The notes beneath the pieces were generated by a model. It ran no database searches. It saw only the letters and a program-made list of their open reading frames with translations, and was not told the origin of the DNA. 6,213 nt of DNA from Bacillota bacterium (GTDB lineage Bacteria > Bacillota > Dehalobacteriia > UBA4068), in assembly GCA_030528765.1 (NCBI GenBank), contig JAUMYD010000116.1:1-6213 (forward strand), in the 5' to 3' direction. The position numbers and the translations under genes were made by a program. Positions 1-4,447 of this stretch are shown piece by piece. The stretch's first letter is position 1. The number at the start of each line of letters is the position of its first letter.

Positions 1-1
1 T

Positions 2-166
2 CCCATTGCTTATGGGCTGGCATATCTCACCCGCTGCCAGGAATTCCCAAACGGCAGGCCTGAGGCACTTTTCATCTCTCTTCTGGTTTCCTGGAGCATG
101 GGCGCACTGGTTTCCTATCTGGTGTTCCGCCGTGGAAAATGGCGAAAGACAGCAGAAACTCTGTAA
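2..166 (+). CDS. MATE-family efflux transporter, C-terminal fragment (5' end outside window)
   Basis: An open frame enters from the left edge and gives 54 residues before a TAA stop. It shows a loop with a Cys (TRCQEFPNG), one hydrophobic helix at about residues 22-42 (ALFISLLVSWSMGALVSYLVF is cut by Gly and Ser), and a short basic tail with RRGKW and RK. A last transmembrane helix followed by an arginine/lysine tail of the type R-x-GKW is typical of the end of Na+- or H+-coupled MATE multidrug exporters of the inner membrane. Only the last helix is visible, so neither the substrate nor the coupling ion can be judged. A strong terminator lies directly after the stop, so the gene ends its own transcription unit and is not joined to the ferredoxin gene downstream. 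Another polytopic transporter with a similar tail remains possible. Confidence 0.62.
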   Translation, partial: PIAYGLAYLTRCQEFPNGRPEALFISLLVSWSMGALVSYLVFRRGKWRKTAETL

Positions 167-170
167 AACT

Positions 171-207
171 AAAGCTTGCTCATTCGCAATGAATGGGCAA
201 GCTTTTT
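171..207 (+). terminator. Rho-independent terminator of the exporter gene
   Basis: A 15-base arm at 171-185 (AAAGCTTGCTCATTC) pairs with 191-205 through a five-base loop. All pairs are Watson-Crick except one U-G. A run of five T at 203-207 follows. It starts four bases after the stop codon of the exporter fragment. Confidence 0.93.
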
Positions 208-332
208 CTATTTCGGAAGCTCTCAGTTCTCCCAGTGAACGGGAAGCAGGAGAGAATTCGCAGCCACAAACAGAAATAGAGGAAACAGGATCTCATCCCT
301 GCTCCTCCCGGGAGCCGGAGAACGTTGGCCTG

Positions 333-347
333 CGTGATTTTATCACG
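333..347. promoter_or_regulatory. Palindromic operator upstream of the ferredoxin operon (site 1)
   Basis: CGTGAT-TTT-ATCACG is a perfect inverted repeat with 6-base arms around a 3-base centre. Fourteen of its bases (CGTGATTTTATCAC) recur identically at 1184-1197 before the dehydrogenase gene. Its centre (340) is 29 bases upstream of the first base of TAAAAT at 369-374, which would put it near -41 from the expected transcription start. The half-site GTGA is the one read by CRP-type recognition helices, and a Crp/Fnr protein is encoded at 3063-3722. The spacing between GTGA and TCAC is five bases rather than the usual six, so the binding protein is inferred, not shown. Confidence 0.7.
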
Positions 348-374
348 GAAAGCTGATTTTATTTCCTGTAAAAT
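346..374 (+). promoter_or_regulatory. Probable activator-dependent promoter of the ferredoxin operon
   Basis: TAAAAT at 369-374, preceded by TG, is a good -10 hexamer. The -35 position 17 bases upstream (346-351, CGGAAA) matches the consensus at only three of six positions and overlaps the right edge of the palindrome. A poor -35 box touching an operator centred near -41 is the usual form of a class II activator-dependent promoter. The transcription start is expected near 381, giving a leader of roughly 23 bases before the ferredoxin ATG. The interpretation is inferred from geometry only. Confidence 0.5.
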
Positions 375-403
375 TAAGAAAAGAAAACAAGGGAGGAAGG
401 CTT

Positions 404-613
404 ATGCACGAAAAAACGAGAAAACAGAAAAAAGCAATCGTGGAGCAGGCGCTCTGTGTTGGCTGCGGCTGCTGCCAAAAAATATGCCCAAAAGAAGCAA
501 TCAGCATATGGAAAGGGATGTGGGCGCTGGTTGATCCAGATAAATGCATTGGCTGTGGAAAATGTGCACGCGAATGCCCGGCAAGCATCATCCGCATACA
601 AGAGGTGAGCTGA
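404..613 (+). CDS. Small 2[4Fe-4S] ferredoxin
   Basis: This 69-residue cytoplasmic protein carries two classical cluster motifs: CVGCGCCQKICP at residues 18-29 and CIGCGKCARECP at 48-59. Each is C-x2-C-x2-C-x3-C-P, so the protein should hold two [4Fe-4S] clusters and pass single low-potential electrons. The N-terminus is short and basic (MHEKTRKQKK). The start is supported by GGGAGGAAGG about five bases upstream. The stop TGA at 611-613 overlaps the ATG of the next gene by one base (TGATG), indicating translational coupling to the membrane iron-sulfur protein. The length is a little above the 55-60 residues of a free clostridial ferredoxin and matches the ferredoxin domain found at the C-terminus of NapH-type proteins, so its likely partner is the next gene product. 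The extra Cys in the first motif (CGCC) is unusual but leaves the ligand set intact. Confidence 0.92.
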   Translation: MHEKTRKQKKAIVEQALCVGCGCCQKICPKEAISIWKGMWALVDPDKCIGCGKCARECPASIIRIQEVS

Positions 614-1188
614 TGAAAAAGCATTGGTATGATTATCTGTGGATTCCTTCCCTTCTCTATCTCAGTCTTGGCTTCTTCAACATCCTTTTCGCCTGGCTGG
701 GGCTGCTCTGCTTTTTTATCCCACTGCTCTTTGCCCTGATAAAAGGCAACAAAGCTTACTGCAACCGCTACTGCGGCCGCTCCCAGCTTTTGGATATTCT
801 GGGCGGAAGACTGGGCCTTTCCCGAAGAAAAGATATGCCTAAATGGATGAGATCCAAAGCTTTCCGCTATGGTTTCCTCCTCTTTTTCTTGGCTATGTTT
901 TTCCTGATGCTTTTCAACACCTATCTGGTTTTTGCCGGTGTCCGGGAGCTGCATCAGGCAGTGCGCCTGCTCTGGCTTTTTGATCTGCCCTGGAATTGGG
1001 CTTATCACGGAGAATATATACATCCCGCGGTGGTCCAGTTTGCTTTTGGATTCTACAGCATCATGCTCAGCTCCACGATCCTGGGCATAGTGAGCATGAT
1101 CTTCTTCAAACCACGCAGCTGGTGTGTTTATTGCCCCATGGGCAGTATGACGCAGCTGATCTGCAAGGCAAAAAATAGAAAACCGTGA
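613..1188 (+). CDS. Membrane 4Fe-4S binding protein, NapH/polyferredoxin (Fer4_5) type
   Basis: This 191-residue integral membrane protein has hydrophobic segments at about residues 9-43 (probably two helices), 86-108 and 139-165. Two short cysteine motifs flank them on the likely cytoplasmic side: CNRYC at residues 50-54, followed by GRSQLLDILGG, and CVYCP at 171-175, followed by MGSMTQL. This layout is that of NapH, NosR and CcoG-type proteins, which move electrons between quinones or membrane partners and soluble ferredoxin domains. The first motif reads CG where the family usually has CP. The ATG at 613 is chosen over one at 544 because the earlier frame runs through the ferredoxin gene, and AGAGGTGAG sits just upstream of 613. 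The protein lacks its own ferredoxin tail, and the overlapping upstream gene supplies one. The real electron donor and acceptor are not visible. The stop codon lies inside the second palindromic operator. Confidence 0.82.
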   Translation: MKKHWYDYLWIPSLLYLSLGFFNILFAWLGLLCFFIPLLFALIKGNKAYCNRYCGRSQLLDILGGRLGLSRRKDMPKWMRSKAFRYGFLLFFLAMFFLMLFNTYLVFAGVRELHQAVRLLWLFDLPWNWAYHGEYIHPAVVQFAFGFYSIMLSSTILGIVSMIFFKPRSWCVYCPMGSMTQLICKAKNRKP

Positions 1189-1197
1189 TTTTATCAC
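1185..1197. promoter_or_regulatory. Palindromic operator upstream of the dehydrogenase gene (site 2)
   Basis: GTGAT-TTT-ATCAC is a perfect 13-base inverted repeat, identical to the core of the site at 333-347, with the preceding C also shared. It overlaps the TGA stop (1186-1188) of the membrane protein gene. Its centre (1191) lies 29 bases before TACTAT at 1220-1225, the same distance as at site 1. The agreement in both sequence and position argues for a real operator for one regulator. The five-base gap between GTGA and TCAC is shorter than in standard CRP or FNR sites. Confidence 0.7.
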
Positions 1198-1234
1198 TGA
1201 AACAGGGAAAGAAAACCGATACTATATGCATATA
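1197..1234 (+). promoter_or_regulatory. Probable promoter of the dehydrogenase unit, with overlapping palindrome
   Basis: TACTAT at 1220-1225 is a plausible -10, with CTGAAA (1197-1202) at the -35 position, 17 bases away and touching the operator. TATAAG at 1231-1236 is an alternative -10. The region 1223-1234 is itself a perfect 12-base palindrome, TATATGCATATA, covering the -10 and the expected start near 1232. It may be AT-rich melting sequence or a second binding site. The leader to the ATG at 1310 would be about 78 bases. Confidence 0.42.
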
Positions 1235-1264
1235 AGCAAGCAATAGACAGACACAAACAAAAAC

Positions 1265-1289
1265 GCAGCTGCAGATTTCTGCAGGCTGC
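1265..1289 (+). other. Leader hairpin just before the dehydrogenase ribosome binding site
   Basis: GCAGCTGCAG (1265-1274) pairs with CTGCAG plus CTGC (1279-1289, one bulged G) around an ATTT loop, giving ten base pairs. It ends six bases before the AAGGAGG at 1295-1301. No T run follows, so it is not a terminator. It could stabilise the mRNA 5' end or affect ribosome loading. Confidence 0.5.
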
Positions 1290-1309
1290 TGCAAAAGGAG
1301 GCTCAGAAA

Positions 1310-2056
1310 ATGAGACTGAAAGATAAAGTTTGCCTGATCACCGGAGGGAGCCGCGGAATCGGCTACGCTACGGCTGACGCATTCCTGAGAGAGGGCGCCA
1401 TCGTAATTATCACTGCCAGCACCCAGGATTCTGCTGACAAAGCCGTTGCAAGGCTGAAAGAGAAATACCCTCAGTCGAAGATCGGGGGAATGAGCCCGGA
1501 TCTGAGCAGACTGGATTCCGTTCGTGAAGCTTTTCGCCAGGCCAGAGAAAAATTCGGCTGCGTTGATGTTCTCGTAAATAATGCCGGAGTCTCTGAAAAC
1601 ACGGCCTTTATGGACTACACGGAAGAGACCTTTGATAAGGTTATGGATTTGAACATCAAGGGCGTTTTCAATGCGACCCGTGCTGCTGCGGAATGCATGA
1701 GCATGCGGGGAACGGGTGTCATTCTCAGCACATCCTCCATGGTGAGCATTTCTGGGCAGCCCAGCGGGATCGCTTACCCCACTTCCAAATTTGCGGTAAA
1801 TGGGCTCACCCTTTCCCTCGCGCGGGAGCTGGGGCCCAAAGGGATCCGCGTCAACGCAGTAGCCCCGGGGATCACGGAAACGGATATGATGAAAGCCGTT
1901 CCGAAAGAAGTTATCGAGCCCCTGATCGCCAAGATCCCCCTGGGACGCCTGGGTAAACCGGAAGATATCGCCAATGCTTTTGTTTTCCTGGCATCCGAAG
2001 AGGCCTCATATGTCACCGGTGTCGTGCTGAGCGTGGATGGCATGGCCAGAAGCTGA
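1310..2056 (+). CDS. Short-chain dehydrogenase/reductase (classical SDR; FabG/hydroxysteroid dehydrogenase-like)
   Basis: This 248-residue Rossmann-fold oxidoreductase interconverts an alcohol and a carbonyl using a nicotinamide cofactor. Visible family motifs are TGGSRGIG at residues 11-18 (cofactor binding), NNAG at 90-93, and the catalytic tetrad Asn115, Ser143, Tyr156 and Lys160 (YPTSK), with PG at 186-187 and a C-terminal SVDG. The end of the second strand reads IITASTQD, with no acidic residue at its tip. This favours NADP(H) over NAD(H), as in FabG; that is an inference. The general layout, including a KYPQ...SPDLS segment near residues 52-66, also recalls the BaiA group of bile-acid 3-alpha-hydroxysteroid dehydrogenases, but the substrate cannot be fixed from the sequence. 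AAGGAGG eight bases before the ATG supports the start. The gene heads a likely unit with thioredoxin and the CoA-binding protein, and the palindromic operator lies about 112 bases upstream. Confidence 0.9.
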   Translation: MRLKDKVCLITGGSRGIGYATADAFLREGAIVIITASTQDSADKAVARLKEKYPQSKIGGMSPDLSRLDSVREAFRQAREKFGCVDVLVNNAGVSENTAFMDYTEETFDKVMDLNIKGVFNATRAAAECMSMRGTGVILSTSSMVSISGQPSGIAYPTSKFAVNGLTLSLARELGPKGIRVNAVAPGITETDMMKAVPKEVIEPLIAKIPLGRLGKPEDIANAFVFLASEEASYVTGVVLSVDGMARS

Positions 2057-2163
2057 ATACACTTCCCGCTCCGGCAGAAAGGCTCAACGAATGGATCCCT
2101 GCTTTATGCGAGTGCCCAGCAGGCGTAAAATACAGAAACAAAAAACAAAAGGAGGCTATAAAA

Positions 2164-2469
2164 ATGGCTGCTATCGATATCAATAAAAATAATTTCCAGG
2201 AAGAAGTTCTGCACTCCGACAAACCTGTTCTGCTGGATTTCTGGGCTCCCTGGTGTGGCCCCTGCCGCAGAGTGGTTCCTCTGGTGGAAGAGATCGCCAA
2301 TGAACGTGCAGATATCAAGGTCGGAAAAATCAACGTAGATGAGCAGCAGGAGCTGGCCGAGCATTTCCAGATCATGAGCATCCCCACGCTGATAGTCATC
2401 AAGGATGGGAAGATAGTTAATCAGGTACTGGGAGCCAGACCCAAGCAACAGATCCTAGCCATGCTCTAA
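2164..2469 (+). CDS. trxA: Thioredoxin
   Basis: This 101-residue cytoplasmic protein-disulfide reductase has a complete active site WCGPC (Trp30, Cys31, Gly32, Pro33, Cys34) and the conserved cis-proline at Pro74 in MSIPT. The length and the DFWAPW strand before the active site are standard for thioredoxin. CAAAAGGAGGCT lies upstream of the ATG, and the same 12 bases precede the dehydrogenase start, so both genes are probably well translated. The gap from the dehydrogenase stop is 107 bases with no convincing terminator. TAAAAT at 2126-2131 with a weak -35 could be an extra promoter. No thioredoxin reductase is in the window, so the electron donor must be encoded elsewhere. Its place between a dehydrogenase and a CoA-binding protein, near a Crp/Fnr regulator and superoxide reductase, suggests a role in redox stress. 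Confidence 0.95.
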   Translation: MAAIDINKNNFQEEVLHSDKPVLLDFWAPWCGPCRRVVPLVEEIANERADIKVGKINVDEQQELAEHFQIMSIPTLIVIKDGKIVNQVLGARPKQQILAML

Positions 2470-2531
2470 GGTCCGCTGCTCCGATCTGCTCTGCTGCGGA
2501 TGGGTCTTTCAGCAATTCGCAACAGCAGCGA

Positions 2532-2585
2532 GCGGGGCACTCCACTCCGGGAGAGACAGAAGGCAAATCCCACGGAGCACCCCGC
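2532..2585 (+). other. Long imperfect stem-loop in the trxA to CoA-binding gene gap
   Basis: GCGGGG (2532-2537) pairs with CCCCGC (2580-2585). After a 2x2 internal loop, CTCC (2540-2543) pairs with GGAG (2574-2577), and further in GGGA (2549-2552) pairs with TCCC (2568-2571). A smaller TCCGC/GCGGA hairpin (2472-2476 with 2496-2500) precedes it. Neither is followed by a T run, so they are not intrinsic terminators. They suggest a structured non-coding spacer at 2470-2658 that could set the relative level of the two flanking genes. Confidence 0.45.
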
Positions 2586-2658
2586 AGAAGGATGGCGGCA
2601 AGGGCTTTCACCGAAAAAACAAAAAGAAGGTGACTTTTCTACGGATCTGACAAAACTA

Positions 2659-2988
2659 ATGAAAGAAAAAATCTTTGTCATCGTGGGAGATACCCTGGAT
2701 ACAGCAAAATACGCCTACCGCATAAAGCATGCCATGCTCGACCATGCCTACCAGGTATTTTGCGTAGGAAAGGAGCTGCAATCTCTTAACGATGTTCCGC
2801 TTGAAATTGATGTCATTGATCTTTGCACCCGTGCAGAACGGGGGCTGAAGCTGCTCCAGGAATGCAAAAAGCCTTTTAAAGCCGTGGTAATCCAGCCAGG
2901 CGCAGAGAGCCCGGAGCTGCTGGAATACCTGAAGAAGCAGCAGATCCCTCACATTTCCGGCTGCCTGCTGCAGGCATTGTATAACTGA
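2659..2988 (+). CDS. CoA-binding protein (CoA_binding_2, YccU-like)
   Basis: The 109-residue product resembles the small Rossmann-like CoA_binding_2 family. It has an opening strand FVIVGDT at residues 6-12, a central SLNDVP-EIDVIDLC segment at 42-56, VVIQPGAES at 76-84, and a final IPHISGCLL at 96-104. Family members bind CoA or a similar nucleotide; their cellular role is mostly unknown. The protein is somewhat shorter than the usual 120-145 residues because the N-terminal part is compact, and the usual glycine-rich VGAS turn reads VGDT. The ATG at 2659 is chosen because homology-like sequence starts there. The same frame is open back to an ATG at 2500, but those 53 residues are polar, have no fold pattern and run through a strong hairpin. 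The weak point is that no good ribosome binding site lies near 2659; AGAAGGTGA at 2624-2632 is about 26 bases away. The gene is probably co-transcribed with trxA. Confidence 0.72.
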   Translation: MKEKIFVIVGDTLDTAKYAYRIKHAMLDHAYQVFCVGKELQSLNDVPLEIDVIDLCTRAERGLKLLQECKKPFKAVVIQPGAESPELLEYLKKQQIPHISGCLLQALYN

Positions 2989-3010
2989 ACAGGCCCCAAA
3001 CAGCCTATAC

Positions 3011-3037
3011 AAAAGGAGCCGGTTCCCACCCGGCTCC
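3011..3037 (-). terminator. Intrinsic terminator of the Crp/Fnr regulator gene
   Basis: GGAGCCGG (3015-3022) pairs perfectly with CCGGCTCC (3030-3037) around a seven-base loop. Read on the minus strand, the stem is followed by TTTT (3014-3011) then GTAT, the form of a rho-independent terminator. It lies between two convergent genes. On the plus strand it lacks a T tract and may only weakly stop transcription from the CoA-binding gene. Confidence 0.82.
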
Positions 3038-3062
3038 AAATCACAAAATCAAAAATATGCGC

Positions 3063-3722
3063 TTATGCAGAAAGTGATTCCAAACCTGGGAAATCCAGAA
3101 TCTCTATAGAGCCCCGGCGTAGGCGTACCAGGCCTTCTCCCTGAAAATAACGGAGCAATCGGGTGATCACTTCCCGGGCACTTCCCAGGTGCCTGGCGAT
3201 CTGCTCATGGGTGATTTGCAAAAGTCCCTTGCCTTCCAGGGCTGCCTCCTCCAGGAGGAAAGCCGCCAATCTCTTATCCATGCTCTTCCACAGCAGCTGC
3301 TCCATGAGCCACATCACATCGGAGAAACGGGAAGCCATGATTTCGTTTGTATAATTGGAGAGGACTGCGGACTGGCTCATGATCCCTTTGTAAATCTCTG
3401 CTGGGATAAGCCAGAATTCAACATCTTTTTCTGCTTCAATGATGATCTCAAACTGAATACTGTTCATCATGCAGGAAGCAGAAAACAAACAAATATCCCG
3501 CTCGAAAAGACGATAAAGCGTGACTTCCCTTCCCTCATCGGAGAGAATATAAGCTCGCAGCTGACCGGAAATCAGCAACAAAAGACCCAGGCAATCCGTG
3601 GAACCCCTGTAAATAACGGTGCCCTTTTTTATCACGCGCCTGACGGATGCTTTAATAAGCGTAGCCTGCTGCTCTGAAGCAAGCAGATCCCACATTGGGA
3701 AAAACTCTGTAAACTCTACCAT
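3063..3722 (-). CDS. Crp/Fnr-family transcriptional regulator
   Basis: This 219-residue DNA-binding protein has an N-terminal cyclic-nucleotide-binding-type beta barrel (about residues 15-115), a long dimer helix (about 118-145) and a C-terminal winged helix-turn-helix (about 150-212). The helix-turn-helix reads ITHEQIARHLGSAREVITRL, with Arg183, Glu184 and Arg188 on the recognition helix. This R-E-x3-R set matches Arg180, Glu181 and Arg185 of E. coli CRP, which read GTGA. The phosphate-binding Arg-Ser/Thr of cAMP binders is not recognisable, so cAMP is unlikely as ligand. Three cysteines are present (Cys44, Cys78, Cys84, the last two in DICLFSASC), and the four-cysteine FNR cluster signature is absent. 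The signal could be redox, a haem ligand or a small molecule. AGGAAG nine bases before the ATG supports the start. It is divergent from desulfoferrodoxin and converges on the thioredoxin unit. The two GTGATTTTATCAC sites are its natural candidate targets. Confidence 0.9.
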   Translation of the reverse strand: MVEFTEFFPMWDLLASEQQATLIKASVRRVIKKGTVIYRGSTDCLGLLLLISGQLRAYILSDEGREVTLYRLFERDICLFSASCMMNSIQFEIIIEAEKDVEFWLIPAEIYKGIMSQSAVLSNYTNEIMASRFSDVMWLMEQLLWKSMDKRLAAFLLEEAALEGKGLLQITHEQIARHLGSAREVITRLLRYFQGEGLVRLRRGSIEILDFPGLESLSA

Positions 3723-3783
3723 TTCCGCTGTCTTCCTTTCCGTTTCAGCGCAAAACAGAGGCTAAAACTTCCAACAATGAATA

Positions 3784-3812
3784 TTGACAAGCAAAAAAAA
3801 CATAATTATACT
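3784..3812 (+). promoter_or_regulatory. Strong sigma-A type promoter of desulfoferrodoxin
   Basis: TTGACA (3784-3789) is a perfect -35. Exactly 17 bases later comes TATACT (3807-3812), a five-of-six -10. The spacer holds an eight-A tract. The start of transcription should be near 3819, leaving a leader of about 110 bases. On the opposite strand TATAAT occurs at 3810-3805, without a good -35, and could serve the divergent regulator gene; the two promoters would then overlap and interfere. No copy of the GTGATTTTATCAC palindrome is found here. Confidence 0.8.
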
Positions 3813-3826
3813 TTAAGTAGATTTGA

Positions 3827-3895
3827 GCCCTTCCATCGTGCAGATGGGGATGCGGCACAACTCAGCAGGTTAGCTTGCGAACTCGCAGACTACCT
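3827..3895 (+). promoter_or_regulatory. Structured 5' leader of desulfoferrodoxin (two hairpins)
   Basis: Hairpin 1: CCATC (3833-3837) pairs with GATGG (3843-3847), extended by two U-G pairs, and GCC (3827-3829) can pair with GGC (3854-3856) beyond an internal loop. Hairpin 2: AGGT-T-AG (3867-3873, one bulged T) pairs with CTACCT (3890-3895). After one C-A mismatch, TTGCG (3875-3879) pairs with CGCAG (3884-3888, one U-G) around an AACT loop. An A/T-rich single strand and the CAGGAGGT ribosome binding site follow. No T run is present, so it is not a terminator. I do not recognise it as a known riboswitch class. Confidence 0.4.
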
Positions 3896-3930
3896 TAATA
3901 AAAATAAACAAATATTCAGGAGGTATCGTC

Positions 3931-4305
3931 ATGGAACAAAAATTCTTCATCTGTGAAAATTGCGGTAACATTATCGCCAAGGTAAAAGACTCCGGCGTGC
4001 CGGTAGTCTGCTGCGGCCAGAAAATGACCGAACTCATTCCCGGAACCACTGATGCTTCTCAGGAGAAGCATGTTCCCGTCTACAAAGTAGAAGATAATAA
4101 GGTTATTGTTGAAATCGGCTCCGTTGCACACCCCATGCTGCCTGAGCATCACATTGAATGGGTTTCGCTGCAGACCAAAATGGGCAACCAGCGCAAGGTT
4201 CTGGAAGTTGGGCAGGAACCGAAGGTTTGCTTCTCCATCTGCGAAGGTGATGAAGTTGAAGCAGTCTTCGAATACTGCAATCTGCATGGCCTCTGGAAAG
4301 CTTAA
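3931..4305 (+). CDS. dfx: Desulfoferrodoxin (superoxide reductase, two-iron class)
   Basis: This 124-residue cytoplasmic enzyme reduces superoxide to hydrogen peroxide without making oxygen, a defence typical of strict anaerobes. The N-terminal desulforedoxin domain has Cys8, Cys11, Cys27 and Cys28 (CENC ... CC) for a rubredoxin-like Fe site. The catalytic domain carries the expected Fe(His)4Cys ligands: His47, His67, His73, Cys116 and His119 (HVPVY, AHPM, EHHIEW, CNLHGLW). Glu45-Lys46 before the first histidine match the conserved EK pair that guides superoxide. The length agrees with the roughly 125 residues of Desulfovibrio desulfoferrodoxin. CAGGAGGT six bases before the ATG supports the start. 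It has its own near-consensus promoter, a 110-base leader and a terminator, so it is likely monocistronic and highly expressed. A rubredoxin or ferredoxin would supply electrons; a ferredoxin is encoded at 404-613. Confidence 0.96.
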   Translation: MEQKFFICENCGNIIAKVKDSGVPVVCCGQKMTELIPGTTDASQEKHVPVYKVEDNKVIVEIGSVAHPMLPEHHIEWVSLQTKMGNQRKVLEVGQEPKVCFSICEGDEVEAVFEYCNLHGLWKA

Positions 4306-4386
4306 ATATCCCAAAAGCTTTTGCTTGTTTGCAATGCCTTCTTATCCCTGCTTCCCGGGATCGGCTTTTGCCGTAAAATAGACCTG

Positions 4387-4420
4387 AAGCCCCACGACCA
4401 AAACGGTTGGGGGGCTTTTT
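4387..4420 (+). terminator. Rho-independent terminator of desulfoferrodoxin
   Basis: AAGCCCC-A-CGACC (4387-4399) pairs with GGTTGGGGGGCTT (4405-4417), with one A-G mismatch and one G-U pair, around a five-base loop. TTTTT at 4416-4420 follows. It sits 28 bases before the stop codon of the convergent aldo/keto reductase. The minus strand lacks a comparable T run. Confidence 0.9.
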
Positions 4421-4447
4421 GTCTCTGAGAGAGGCCCTGCAGCGCTC

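Noticed and set aside
6..356. 116-residue plus-strand frame at the left edge
   Set aside because: It overlaps the exporter tail in another frame and runs through a strong terminator hairpin; the composition is not protein-like.
343..1197. 284-residue open frame on the minus strand opposite the ferredoxin and membrane protein genes
   Set aside because: It is antisense to two genes with clear cysteine motifs, helices and translational coupling, and it shows no recognisable domain of its own.
2098..2123. CCTGCT/AGCAGG inverted repeat between the dehydrogenase and thioredoxin genes
   Set aside because: The stem is only six pairs with a 14-base loop and no T run follows, so it is not a convincing terminator.
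3168..3180. GTGATCAC inside the regulator gene as a third operator
   Set aside because: It lacks the TTT spacer of the two intergenic sites and lies in coding sequence for the recognition helix region.
3189..3677. 162-residue plus-strand frame opposite the Crp/Fnr gene
   Set aside because: It is a shadow of a well-supported regulator and has no recognisable motif.
4312..4373. CAAAAGCTTTTG palindrome and CGGC-TTTT-GCCG mini-hairpin after desulfoferrodoxin
   Set aside because: Both are short and can arise by chance; the real terminator is the much stronger hairpin at 4387-4420.
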